From positions 516,843-580,842 of the forward strand of contig NZ_HE997628.1 in the NCBI RefSeq assembly GCF_000312385.1: DNA of 64,000 nucleotides, read 5' to 3'. Source of the stretch: Tsukamurella sp. 1534. GTDB taxonomy: Bacteria > Actinomycetota > Actinomycetes > Mycobacteriales > Mycobacteriaceae. The translations under genes were made by a program, and so were the position numbers. The first letter of the stretch is position 1. Every line of letters starts with the position of its first letter. Positions 1 through 9,772 of this stretch are shown here, one piece after another. The notes beneath the pieces were generated by a model. That model did no database searches. It was not told where the DNA came from and saw only the letters and a list, made by a program, of their open reading frames with translations.

Positions 1-200
1 GCGGCGGGAGCGGGGGCGGCCGCAGGTGCTGCTGCCGGAGCGGCTGCCGCCGGGGCGGGCGCCGCGGGTGCAGTGCCGGCATCGGCGACGGGGACGGCCG
101 GCACAGGCGGTGCGGTCGGTTCGGCGAGCGCCGGGCCTGCGGCGAAGGACGCCACCGCGGCAGCGGCGACGAGGGTGCTGAAGGTGCGTGCGATCCGCAT
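1..200 (-). CDS. Ala/Pro-rich secreted protein, N-terminal part (cut by window edge)
   Basis: Only the first 66 codons are inside the window. The ATG is at 198-200 on the minus strand, with a GGAGAGG ribosome site just upstream. The product starts MRIARTFSTLVAAAAVASF and has a classic Sec signal peptide ending near ALA-EP (about residue 26). It is followed by a low-complexity stretch made almost only of Ala and Pro, typical of cell-wall-spanning linkers in Mycobacteriales. The functional domain lies outside the window, so no function can be given. It is divergent from rpe across an AT-rich 120-bp spacer. Confidence 0.7.
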   Translation of the reverse strand, partial: MRIARTFSTLVAAAAVASFAAGPALAEPTAPPVPAVPVADAGTAPAAPAPAAAAPAAAPAAAPAPA

Positions 201-229
201 GACGACCTCTCCACTAGCGACTTCACAGG

Positions 230-245
230 AGTTACCCGTGTAACT
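230..245. repeat. Inverted repeat AGTTAC-N4-GTAACT in AT-rich divergent spacer
   Basis: A 16-bp inverted repeat with perfect 6-bp arms lies between the divergent secreted-protein gene and rpe. A further GTTACTAA follows at 256-263. The region 225-275 is strikingly AT-rich for this genome, which suggests promoter and operator sites. No known regulator motif was recognised. Confidence 0.35.
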
Positions 246-321
246 AATGGTGCTGATGTTACTAAAGTGATTAATGAAGGGCAACGCGGCCCGGCTCGGC
301 CGTGTCGCGGGAGGCCATACA

Positions 322-1008
322 ATGCGGTCCATGTCTTCGCCGATGATCGCGCCGTCCATCCTGTCCGCCGATTTCGCCCGACTGGGCGCGGAGATCGACG
401 CCGTGGACGGCACCGAGGGCGCCGACTGGGTGCACGTCGACGTGATGGACAACCACTTCGTGCCGAACCTCACGCTGGGCCTGCCCGTGGTGCAGAGCCT
501 GCTCAAGTCCACGACGATCCCGCTCGACTGCCACCTCATGATCGACGAGCCGGGCCGCTGGGCCCCGCCGTACGCCGAGGCCGGCGCCCACAACGTGACC
601 TTCCACGCCGAGGCCACCGACGATCCGATCGCCGTCGCGAAGGACATCCGCGCCGCGGGTGGCAAGGCGGGCCTCGCGATCAAGCCGGGGACCGATTTCG
701 AGCCCTACATCGAGATCCTCAAAAGCTTCGACACCCTGCTCGTGATGAGCGTCGAGCCGGGCTTCGGCGGCCAGTCGTTCATCGCCGAGGTCCTGGACAA
801 GGCGCGCGCCGCCCGCAAGCTGGTGGACTCGGGAGAACTGAAGCTGCTCGTCGAGATCGACGGCGGCATCAACGCCGACACCATCGAACAGGCCGCGGCC
901 GCCGGGGTGGACTGCTTCGTCGCGGGCTCCGCCGTCTACAACGCCGCGGATCCCGCCGAGGCCGTGCGCAGGCTCCGCGCGCAGGCGGCGGCCACCGCGC
1001 GGGTGTGA
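322..1008 (+). CDS. rpe: Ribulose-phosphate 3-epimerase
   Basis: 228-aa TIM-barrel enzyme that interconverts ribulose 5-phosphate and xylulose 5-phosphate in the pentose phosphate pathway (cytosol). The sequence has the family start [15 protein letters not shown], the metal and catalytic segments [13 protein letters not shown] and DCHLMI, the [12 protein letters not shown] loop, and the phosphate-binding DGGIN and VAGSAVY segments near the C-terminus. ATG 322 is chosen because GGGAGG at 309-314 sits about 7 nt upstream; ATG 331 is the alternative. The stop overlaps the ribD start (GTGA), so the two are probably co-transcribed. Ribulose 5-phosphate is also the precursor of the riboflavin xylene ring, which links the two genes. 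Confidence 0.97.
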   Translation: MRSMSSPMIAPSILSADFARLGAEIDAVDGTEGADWVHVDVMDNHFVPNLTLGLPVVQSLLKSTTIPLDCHLMIDEPGRWAPPYAEAGAHNVTFHAEATDDPIAVAKDIRAAGGKAGLAIKPGTDFEPYIEILKSFDTLLVMSVEPGFGGQSFIAEVLDKARAARKLVDSGELKLLVEIDGGINADTIEQAAAAGVDCFVAGSAVYNAADPAEAVRRLRAQAAATARV

Positions 1009-2003
1009 CCGCGCCCGTGGACATCGACGCCGCGCTGGCGCTCGCCGTCGCGGAATCGGCGGCCGCACGCGGGGTGAGTACCCCCAATCCGCCGGTCGGT
1101 GCGGTGATCCTCGATGCGGACGGCGCCGTCGTCGGGAGGGGGCGCACCGCACCCGCGGGCGGACCCCACGCCGAGGTCGTCGCGCTCGCCGAGGCCGGCG
1201 CCGCCGCCCGCGGCGGGACCGCGGTGGTCACGCTCGAACCCTGCGATCACACGGGCCGCACGGGCCCGTGCACGCAGGCGCTCCTCGCAGCCGGTGTCGC
1301 GCACGTCGCCTATGCCGCGGCAGACCCCAATCCCGTGGCCGCGGGCGGCGCGCGCACGCTCCGGGACGGGGGCGTCGACGTCGCGCACCTCGCCGTCGAA
1401 CCGTGGCCCCTGACCGAGTGGCTGTTCCGGCAGCGGCACGGCCGGCCGATGGTCACCGTCAAGCTCGCCGCCACCGTCGACGGCCGGATCGCCGCGCCCG
1501 ACGGCACCAGCCAGTGGATCACCGGGCCCGCCGCGCGGGAGCGCGTGCACGCCGAACGTGCGCAGCTCGACGCTATCGTCGTGGGCACGGGCACCGTCGC
1601 CGCCGACGATCCCGCGCTCACCGCCCGGCGGCCCGACGGTACGCCGTACCCGCATCAGCCGCGACGGATCATCGTGGGGGAGAGGGAGATTCCGCAGGAG
1701 GCGCAGGTCTTCGCCGGGCCCGGAGCGGCCCAGCAGGTCTTCTCGCGCCGCCCCGAGGACGCGATCGCCGCGGCCGGGGACGCGGTCAACGTCCAGGTGG
1801 AGGGCGGATCCCGGCTGATCGGCGCCTTCTTCGCCGCGGGGCTGGTGGACCGGGTCCAGGCGTACATCGCGCCGGTCCTGCTGGGGGCCGGGCTGCCGGC
1901 CCTGACCGTGCCCGGCGTGGGCACGCTGACGGACGCGCTGCGCATGCGCCTGGACACCGTCGAGCGGATCGGCGACGACGTGCTGCTGACGCTCGTGCGC
2001 TGA
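1005..2003 (+). CDS. ribD: Bifunctional riboflavin deaminase/reductase RibD
   Basis: 332-aa two-domain enzyme for the second and third steps of riboflavin synthesis (pyrimidine deamination, then NADPH-dependent ribose side-chain reduction). The N-terminal deaminase domain shows the zinc site HAE (H55, E57) and [11 protein letters not shown] (C80, C89). The C-terminal reductase domain starts near residue 145 with [17 protein letters not shown] and ends with the [11 protein letters not shown] segment. The GTG at 1005 overlaps the rpe stop; GTG 1017 is an alternative. A hairpin and the FMN riboswitch follow, so ribD lies upstream of the riboswitch and is probably not controlled by it. Lengths and domain order match full-length family members. 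Confidence 0.96.
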   Translation: MTAPVDIDAALALAVAESAAARGVSTPNPPVGAVILDADGAVVGRGRTAPAGGPHAEVVALAEAGAAARGGTAVVTLEPCDHTGRTGPCTQALLAAGVAHVAYAAADPNPVAAGGARTLRDGGVDVAHLAVEPWPLTEWLFRQRHGRPMVTVKLAATVDGRIAAPDGTSQWITGPAARERVHAERAQLDAIVVGTGTVAADDPALTARRPDGTPYPHQPRRIIVGEREIPQEAQVFAGPGAAQQVFSRRPEDAIAAAGDAVNVQVEGGSRLIGAFFAAGLVDRVQAYIAPVLLGAGLPALTVPGVGTLTDALRMRLDTVERIGDDVLLTLVR

Positions 2004-2020
2004 ACCCTTGCGCTCGCCAT

Positions 2021-2040
2021 GAGCCCAACACTTGGGGCTC
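2021..2040 (+). terminator. Short hairpin after ribD
   Basis: GAGCCC at 2021-2026 pairs with GGGCTC at 2035-2040 across an 8-nt loop, 18 nt after the ribD stop. There is no T-tract. It could be a weak terminator for rpe-ribD, or an accidental hairpin. Confidence 0.3.
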
Positions 2041-2070
2041 GCGCGAACAGGTGCTACCTTCGAAAGCGGA

Positions 2071-2222
2071 AGTTCTCAGGGCGGGGTGCAATTCCCCACC
2101 GGCGGTGATGGTCCCCAGGCGATCCTGGTGCCCGAGCCCGCGAGCGCCCCGGCAGAGCCGGGGGTCAGCAGATTCCGGTGCGATCCCGGAGCCGACGGTC
2201 ATAGTCCGGATGGAAGAGAACT
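2071..2222 (+). promoter_or_regulatory. FMN riboswitch (RFN element)
   Basis: The hallmark RFN conserved segments appear in order: TTCTCAGGGCGGGGTGCAAT at about 2073, CCACCGGCGGTGAT, GCCCGCGAGCG at about 2132, GGTCAGCAGATTCCGGTG, and GAGCCGACGGTCATAGTCCG at about 2190 followed by GATGGAAGAGAA. It lies 59 nt before ribE and so should control ribE-ribBA-ribH. The downstream platform has no T-run. TCGCC (2249-2253) can pair with GGCGA (2276-2280) next to the ribE start and flank its AGGAG site, which suggests control of translation. That last point is inference. Confidence 0.95.
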
Positions 2223-2280
2223 ACGCGGGCGTATCCCGCGTCGTCGTGTCGCCCTGAGGCCGAAGTGGCAGGAGCGGCGA

Positions 2281-2913
2281 ATGTTCACCGGCATCGTCGA
2301 GGAGCTGGGCGTGATCACCGCCCGCGAGGACCTCCCGGATGCGGCCCGGTTCACCGTGCACGGCACCACGGTGACCTCCGACGCCCGGCACGGCGATTCG
2401 ATCGCCGTGAACGGCGTCTGTCTCACCGTGGTCACCGTCGCCGACGGGGCGTTCACCGCCGACGTCATGGCGGAATCCCTGCGCCGCAGCTCGCTGAGCA
2501 AGCTCGGACCCGGCGACCGGGTCAACCTCGAGCGCGCCGCCGCCGTGAACTCGCGGCTCGGCGGCCACATCGTGCAGGGCCACGTCGACGGCACCGGCGT
2601 CGTCCTCGGCCTCAGCCCCTCGGAGCACTGGACCGTGGTGCGGATCGGCATCCCCACGGGCCTCGCCCGATACGTCGTGGAGAAGGGCTCGATCACCCTC
2701 GACGGGGTCTCGCTCACCGTGTCCGCGCTGGGCCTGGGCGTGCCCGGCGACGACGCCCAGCACTGGCTCGAGGTGTCGCTCATCCCCACCACCCTGGACC
2801 TGACGAACCTGGGCCTCGCCGAGCCCGGCACCGTCGTCAATCTCGAAGTCGACATCGTCGCCAAGTACGTCGAGCGCCTCACGGGGTTCGCCGCAGCCGA
2901 GGAGGAGAAGTAG
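2281..2913 (+). CDS. ribE: Riboflavin synthase, alpha chain
   Basis: 210-aa enzyme that dismutates two 6,7-dimethyl-8-ribityllumazines to riboflavin. It begins with the invariant [10 protein letters not shown] and has the two tandem lumazine-binding domains of the family: about 1-97, with VNGVCLTVV, and 98-200, with [12 protein letters not shown] and [11 protein letters not shown] 2281 follows AGGAG at 2270-2274. The gene is the first behind the FMN riboswitch and sits 2 nt from ribBA. The symbol follows Bacillus usage; mycobacterial annotations often call this ribC. Confidence 0.97.
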   Translation: MFTGIVEELGVITAREDLPDAARFTVHGTTVTSDARHGDSIAVNGVCLTVVTVADGAFTADVMAESLRRSSLSKLGPGDRVNLERAAAVNSRLGGHIVQGHVDGTGVVLGLSPSEHWTVVRIGIPTGLARYVVEKGSITLDGVSLTVSALGLGVPGDDAQHWLEVSLIPTTLDLTNLGLAEPGTVVNLEVDIVAKYVERLTGFAAAEEEK

Positions 2914-2915
2914 CC

Positions 2916-4642
<1,727 letters not shown>

Positions 4643-4652
4643 TCCGGTTCCG

Positions 4653-4664
4653 TACACTCGTCCC
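4653..4664 (+). promoter_or_regulatory. Leaderless promoter before PH-domain gene
   Basis: TACACT (4653-4658) matches the actinobacterial -10 pattern TANNNT. It is followed by exactly 6 nt and then GTG 4665, so transcription would start at the start codon. No ribosome-binding site is visible. Confidence 0.45.
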
Positions 4665-5123
4665 GTGATGACCGACGCCGCCACGCAGCCCACCTTCGAG
4701 GCCAGTCCCCGCAAGATCAAGATCTACGCGTGGGCCGTGGCCATCGTGCTCATCGTGGGCCACGGCGCCGTCGGCCTCTCGCTCACGATGGGCGGCGACA
4801 CCGGGCCGCTGTTCCGCACGTCCGACAAGATCGGCATGGCGCTGATCGGCGTGGTCCTCGCGGGTGGGGCGCTGCTCTTCACCCGGCCGCGGCTGCGGAT
4901 CGGGCCCGACGGGGTGGCCGTGCGCAACCTGCTCAACGAGAACACCTACGGCTGGGACGTGGTGCAGGGCTTCAGCTTCCCGAAGGGCACCGCGTTCGCC
5001 CGGCTCGAACTGCCGCAGGACGAGTACGTGTCCGTGTGGGCGATCCAGGCCCGCGACGGTGAACTCGCGGTCCAGGCCATCGCCCGGGCCCGCGAGCTCT
5101 CCGACATCTACCGGCGGGGCTAG
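4665..5123 (+). CDS. PH-domain membrane protein
   Basis: 152-aa protein with two predicted membrane helices (about residues 20-42 and 57-75), followed by a compact domain that starts RLRIGPDGVAVRNLLNE. This has the look of the bacterial PH (bPH2/YdbT-like) domain annotated in mycobacterial homologues found directly after ribH (Rv1417 in M. tuberculosis, from memory). The W in NTYGWDVVQGFSF fits the PH fold. Function is unknown. Starts are GTG 4665 or ATG 4668; a leaderless -10 box favours either. Its stop codon abuts the stop of the convergent aldehyde dehydrogenase gene with no spacer. Confidence 0.8.
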   Translation: MMTDAATQPTFEASPRKIKIYAWAVAIVLIVGHGAVGLSLTMGGDTGPLFRTSDKIGMALIGVVLAGGALLFTRPRLRIGPDGVAVRNLLNENTYGWDVVQGFSFPKGTAFARLELPQDEYVSVWAIQARDGELAVQAIARARELSDIYRRG

Positions 5124-6617
5124 CTACTTCTCGATCGTGCCCGTGCGGCCGTGCAGCAGCGTCATGATCTGCGCGAGCTGTCCCTCCTGCGCGGCGGTGC
5201 GGGCGAAGCTGGTGAGGTTGAGCAGAGGCGTGAACCGCTTGCGCGCGATGCCCTTGGCGTAGGTGAACTCGCGCAGCCCGTCCGGCCCGTGGATGCGGCC
5301 GAAACCGGAGTCCCCGACGCCGCCGAACGGCAGGCTGGGGACGCCGGCGAAGGTGATGATCCCGTTCACCGCGGCCATCCCGGAGCGGATCCGGTCGGCC
5401 AGCTCCATCCCGCGGGCCTTGGAGAACACGGTCGCTGCGAGGCCGTACTTGGTGGCGTTCGCCAACTCGATCGCGTCGTCCATCGACTCCACCCGGGCGA
5501 CGGTGACCGTGGGCCCGAACGTCTCCTCGGTCACGGCCAGTGAGTCCTCGGGCACGTCGACGAGCACCGTCGGCTGGACGAACCGGTCGCCGACCGCGTC
5601 GACTCCGCCGACCAGGGCGCGGCCGCCGCGCGCGAGGGCGTCCTCGATGTGCGACTTGATGATCGGCAGCTGGCCCGGCATGGTGATCGGGCCGATCTGG
5701 GACTCGTCGGAGGCGTTCGCGGTGACGTCGCGGGCCTTGGCCACGAGCTTCTCCAGGAACGGGTCGTAGACGTCCTTGTGCACGTAGACCCGCTCCACGC
5801 CCACGCACGTCTGGCCGGCGTTGGCGAAGGCGCCCCAGGCCGCGGCGTCGGCGGCCGCGTCGAGGTCGGCGTCGCGGTCCACGAGGAAGGCGTCCTTGCC
5901 GCCGGCCTCGATGACCACGGGGGTGAGGGTCTCGGCGCAGGCCGCCATGACCTTCTTGCCGGTGTTGGTGGAGCCGGTGAACGCGACCTTGTTCACTCCG
6001 GACGTGCACAGCGCGTTGCCGGTGGGGCCGAGGCCGGTGACGGTCTGCAGCACGGGGCGGCCCACGGCCTCCTCGAACGTGCGAGCCAGCCACACCCCGA
6101 CTCCGGGGGTGTACTCGGACGGCTTGAACACCACGGCGTTGCCCGCGGCGAGGGCGTACGCGATGGAGCCCATCGGGGTGAACACCGGGTAGTTCCACGG
6201 GCCGATCACGCCGACCACGCCGAGCGGGTGGTAGCGCACCGTCGAGGCCTGGTTCGCCATGAGCAGGCCCGAGGACACCTTCCGCGGGCCGAGCACCTTC
6301 TTCGCGTGCGAGGCCGCGTACGCGAGGTGGTCGATCCCGAGGGAGGCCTCGAGCAGGGCGTCGCCGTGCGGCTTGCCGGTCTCGTCGTGGATGATCTGCG
6401 CCAGCTGGTTGATCCGGCGGGTGATCACGCCCTTCCACTTGTTGAGCTGGTGCTTGCGGCCCTCGAAGCCGAGTTCCTGCCACCAGTCGGCCTGCTCGCG
6501 GGCGCGCGCCACCACGGCGTGCACGTGGTCGGTGGAGTGGACGGGGTAGGTCTCGACCACGTCGCCGGTGCGCGGGTTGATCGAATCGAACGTGGCGGTC
6601 TGCTCTGATGCGGTCAT
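5124..6617 (-). CDS. NAD(P)-dependent aldehyde dehydrogenase
   Basis: 497-aa aldehyde dehydrogenase that oxidises an aldehyde to the acid. The general-base Glu lies in VIEAGGKDAF, the catalytic Cys in NAGQTCVGVERV, and the NAD-fold segments GPWNYPVFTP and AFTGSTNTGKK are intact. The C-terminus is longer than in soluble ALDHs and ends in a hydrophobic tail (LLNLTSFARTAAQEG), as in class-3-type enzymes that act on fatty aldehydes. The ATG at 6615-6617 overlaps the stop of the upstream GMC oxidoreductase gene (ATGA), so alcohol oxidation and aldehyde oxidation are coupled. Substrate is unknown; long-chain aldehydes are my inference. Betaine aldehyde is less likely because the sequence does not look like BetB. 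Confidence 0.88.
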   Translation of the reverse strand: MTASEQTATFDSINPRTGDVVETYPVHSTDHVHAVVARAREQADWWQELGFEGRKHQLNKWKGVITRRINQLAQIIHDETGKPHGDALLEASLGIDHLAYAASHAKKVLGPRKVSSGLLMANQASTVRYHPLGVVGVIGPWNYPVFTPMGSIAYALAAGNAVVFKPSEYTPGVGVWLARTFEEAVGRPVLQTVTGLGPTGNALCTSGVNKVAFTGSTNTGKKVMAACAETLTPVVIEAGGKDAFLVDRDADLDAAADAAAWGAFANAGQTCVGVERVYVHKDVYDPFLEKLVAKARDVTANASDESQIGPITMPGQLPIIKSHIEDALARGGRALVGGVDAVGDRFVQPTVLVDVPEDSLAVTEETFGPTVTVARVESMDDAIELANATKYGLAATVFSKARGMELADRIRSGMAAVNGIITFAGVPSLPFGGVGDSGFGRIHGPDGLREFTYAKGIARKRFTPLLNLTSFARTAAQEGQLAQIMTLLHGRTGTIEK

Positions 6618-8194
6618 GCTGACTTCCTGATCTCGTCTGCCGCCTTCTCGGCGATCATGATGGTGGGGGCGTTGGTGTTTCCGCGGGTGATCATCGGCAT
6701 CACCGAGGCGTCGACCACGCGCAGGCCCTCGGTGCCGCGCACCCGCAGCTGCGGGTCGACGACGGCGTTCTCGCCCGTACCCATGGCGCAGGTGCCGACG
6801 GGGTGGAACAGGGTCTGGGCGTACTGCCGGATGTGCGCGAGGTAGTCGTCGTCCGACGGGTCCTCGGGCAGGTGCCAGGGCTTGCCCAGGTGCTTCGCCA
6901 GCGGTCCCTGCCGGCACAGCTCGAAGGTCTCGCGGACGCCGACGAGCATGGCGTCGAGGTCCTCGGGCGCCTCGAAGTAGTTGGGCTCCAGGGACGGGTG
7001 CCAGTCGGGGTTCGCCGACCGCAGCCGGAGGCGGCCGCGGCTGGCGACGTTGACGAGGGTGGGGCCGCACACCAGTCCGCGCTTGGTGGGCTCGTGCAGC
7101 ATGTTGTCGTAGAAGCCCGACGCCATGACGTGGTACTGCAGGTCCGGCAGCTCGAGATCCTCACGGGAGCGGAAGAAGCCGCCGGCCTCGCCCGCGTTGG
7201 ACGCGAGCGGGCCCGTGCCGAAGATCTTCCAGCGCAACAGGTTCTGCAGGTTCTGCGCCTCCATCAGGTCGGAGGTGCCGTGCGTGTCGAAGATGACGGG
7301 GACGATGGGATGGTCGTGCAGGTTCTCGCCGACGCCGGGCAGGGGGACGCGCACGTCGATGCCGTGTTCGCCGAGGTGCTCGGCCGGGCCGACGCCCGAG
7401 AGCATCAGCAGCTGAGGCGAATTCACCGCGCCGCCGGAGAGGATCACCTCGCGGCGGGCCTTCGCCGTGTGCTCGGTCGCGGACTGCGCGAACGTCACCC
7501 CCGTCGCGCGGGCACCGTCGAACTCGATGCGGCGCGCCGTGGCGCCCAGCGCCACCGTGAGATTCGGCCGCGAGCGGGCGGGCTCGAGGTAGGCCTTGTC
7601 GGTGGACCAGCGGCGGCCGCCCTTGCACGTCACCTGGTAGAGCCCCGCCCCGTCCTGAACGGCGCCGTTGAAATCGTCGTTGCGCTTGAGGCCGTGGCTC
7701 ACCGCGCTGTCCACCCAGTCGTGCACCAGCGGATGCGTGTACACCCGGTCCTCGACGTTCAGCGGGCCCGACGTGCCGTGGTACGCGTCGTCGATGCTGG
7801 TGTTGCCCTCCGCTTTGCGGAAGTAGGGGAGCACCTCGTCGTGGGACCAGCCGGTGGCGCCGTGCTCGTTCGCCCACGCGTCGAAATCGCCGTGGTTGCC
7901 GCGGATGTAGATCATCGCGTTCATCGACGAGCAGCCGCCGAGCGCCTTCATCCGCGGCCAGTAGGTGGGACGGTCGTCCAGGTGCTTCTGCGGGACGGTG
8001 GTGTAGTTCCAGTCCCACTTGGTCTTGAACAGCGCGGAGAACGCCAGCGGGATGTGGATCTCGTCCGCATCCGCCTCGCCCCCGGCCTCCAGGAGCAGCA
8101 CGCTGGTGCCGGGATCCTCGGAGAGGCGGGCGGCGACCACGGCCCCGGCGCTGCCGGCCCCCACCACGATGTAGTCGTATTCGTCGGACGGCAC
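6614..8194 (-). CDS. GMC-family FAD alcohol dehydrogenase/oxidase
   Basis: 526-aa glucose-methanol-choline oxidoreductase. The N-terminal FAD-binding motif is VVGAGSAGAVVAARL, followed by LLLEAGG and the GMC signature around PRMKALGGCSSMNAMIYIRG. The C-terminal catalytic His is in HPVGTCAMG, followed by VVDASVMPMITRGNTNAPTI. The GTG start at 8192-8194 has an AGGAGC site 6-7 nt upstream. It is translationally coupled to the downstream aldehyde dehydrogenase gene. The general class is sure; whether it is a choline dehydrogenase (BetA) or an AlkJ-like alcohol dehydrogenase cannot be decided from the sequence, and I favour AlkJ-like because the partner is not BetB-like. Confidence 0.9.
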   Translation of the reverse strand: MPSDEYDYIVVGAGSAGAVVAARLSEDPGTSVLLLEAGGEADADEIHIPLAFSALFKTKWDWNYTTVPQKHLDDRPTYWPRMKALGGCSSMNAMIYIRGNHGDFDAWANEHGATGWSHDEVLPYFRKAEGNTSIDDAYHGTSGPLNVEDRVYTHPLVHDWVDSAVSHGLKRNDDFNGAVQDGAGLYQVTCKGGRRWSTDKAYLEPARSRPNLTVALGATARRIEFDGARATGVTFAQSATEHTAKARREVILSGGAVNSPQLLMLSGVGPAEHLGEHGIDVRVPLPGVGENLHDHPIVPVIFDTHGTSDLMEAQNLQNLLRWKIFGTGPLASNAGEAGGFFRSREDLELPDLQYHVMASGFYDNMLHEPTKRGLVCGPTLVNVASRGRLRLRSANPDWHPSLEPNYFEAPEDLDAMLVGVRETFELCRQGPLAKHLGKPWHLPEDPSDDDYLAHIRQYAQTLFHPVGTCAMGTGENAVVDPQLRVRGTEGLRVVDASVMPMITRGNTNAPTIMIAEKAADEIRKSA

Positions 8195-8271
8195 GTAGCA
8201 GCTCCTCGCGTCGATGTTCCGACCTCGAAACTACCCGCGAGTACGTCCGGTTTCCAGGGTTTGGCCGAAGG

Positions 8272-9735
8272 TCAGACGACCTCCGGAGCCAGGCGCTTGA
8301 TCGTCGGGGTCAGGGCCGCGACGCCCAGGCCGATCGCGATGGCCACGCCGCCCAGCACGATGAAGTACGGCGCCTCGTTGTTCATGTCGTAGAAGGTGGC
8401 CAGGCGCCCCGCGAGCGCCGAACCGAGGCTGATCGAGAGGAAGTTGAGCGCCACCATCTGAGTGGGGAAGGCGTGCGGCGCCAGCTTGGTGGACACGCTG
8501 AGGCCCACGGGCGAGATGCACAGCTCGGAGAGGGCGAAGATCAGCATGATCGCCAGCAGGCCGATGACGGGGACCGTGTTCTGCCCGGACGGCATGAACA
8601 GGAACGCCAGGAAGGCGACGCCGATCCCGGCGGTGCCGATGGCGAACTTGATCGGTGTGCTGGGCTGGCGCGGACCGAGCTTGACCCACAGGGTGGCGAG
8701 CACGGGCGCGAAGATCAGGACGTACACCGGGTCGATGGATTGGACCCAGGAGGCGGGGAACTCCCAGCCGAGGATGTTGCGGTTCAACCGCTTGTCCGCG
8801 TAGACGGCGACGAACGAGAACAGCTGCTGGAACAGCGCCCAGAACGCCACCTGGGAGAGGAACAGCGGGATGAACGCGATCACGCCGCTGCGCTCTCCGG
8901 GCGTGACCCGCTTACTGGAGAGCAGGAACGCGAAGTATGCGATCGAGGCGATGATCACCGCGATGATCACGGCGTCCACCAGGTTGTCCGCGGTGATGAC
9001 GCCGACGGCGATGAGGACGCCGACGAGCACGAGCGCGGCGAGGAGGATGCCGCCGGCGTTCAGGATGTCGGCGGCCGAGGCGGGATTCGGCACCTCCTGG
9101 CTGATCCGCGGCAGCATCCGGCGGGTCAGCGCGTACTGCACCAGCCCGAGTGCCATGCCGACGGCGGCCAGGCCGAAGCCCCAGTGGAAGCCCGCCGTGT
9201 CCTGCAGGTACCCGGTGAGCAGCGGGCCGATGAAGGCGCCGAGGTTCACGCCCATGTAGAAGAGGGAGAAGCCCGCGTCCCGGCGGAGGTCGCCCTGGGG
9301 GTAGAGGTCGCCGACCACCTTGGTGGCGTTGCCCTTCACGCCGCCCGAGCCGATCGCGACGCATACCAGGCCCACCACGACGCCCGTCGAGCCGGGCAGG
9401 ACGGCCAGCGCGATGTGGCCCACCATGACCAGGCACGCGGAGTAGAACAGCGTCCGCTCGGCGCCCAGCAGGCGATCGGAGATCCAGCCGCCCGCGATCG
9501 TCGAGAGGTAGACGAATCCGCTGTAGGCGCCGACGATGCCGAGCGCCGTGCCCTCGTCGTAGCCGAGCCCGCCCTGCGATGCGGTGTAGTACAGGTAGTA
9601 CGCCAGGATCGCCTGCATCCCGTAGAACGAGAAGCGTTCCCACATCTCCACGCCGAACAGGTTGACCAGCGGGAGCGGATGGCCGAAGAAGCGGTTGTCG
9701 GGTTTGTAGCCCGTGGTCGACTGAGGATTGCTCAT
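8272..9735 (-). CDS. POT-family peptide/H+ symporter
   Basis: 487-aa inner-membrane transporter with about 14 hydrophobic helices. It has the POT (PTR2) signatures: FGVEMWERFSFYGMQAIL in TM1 (the ExxER motif), GGWISDRLLGAERT after TM2, and GSGGVKGNATKVVGD in place of the usual G-G-x-K-P segment. These proteins import di- and tripeptides with protons (DtpT/YjdL type). The ATG is at 9733-9735 on the minus strand. It lies 77 nt upstream of the GMC gene; co-transcription is possible but unproven. Confidence 0.92.
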   Translation of the reverse strand: MSNPQSTTGYKPDNRFFGHPLPLVNLFGVEMWERFSFYGMQAILAYYLYYTASQGGLGYDEGTALGIVGAYSGFVYLSTIAGGWISDRLLGAERTLFYSACLVMVGHIALAVLPGSTGVVVGLVCVAIGSGGVKGNATKVVGDLYPQGDLRRDAGFSLFYMGVNLGAFIGPLLTGYLQDTAGFHWGFGLAAVGMALGLVQYALTRRMLPRISQEVPNPASAADILNAGGILLAALVLVGVLIAVGVITADNLVDAVIIAVIIASIAYFAFLLSSKRVTPGERSGVIAFIPLFLSQVAFWALFQQLFSFVAVYADKRLNRNILGWEFPASWVQSIDPVYVLIFAPVLATLWVKLGPRQPSTPIKFAIGTAGIGVAFLAFLFMPSGQNTVPVIGLLAIMLIFALSELCISPVGLSVSTKLAPHAFPTQMVALNFLSISLGSALAGRLATFYDMNNEAPYFIVLGGVAIAIGLGVAALTPTIKRLAPEVV

Positions 9736-9772
9736 CCGTTGATGAAACCACGGTTCACCGGGTGTGCGGGGC

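Noticed and set aside
5124-8194. Choline-to-betaine pair betB-betA
   Set aside because: The GMC protein could be BetA, but the dehydrogenase has class-3-like features with a hydrophobic tail and lacks BetB character; there is no betaine transporter or betI-like gene.
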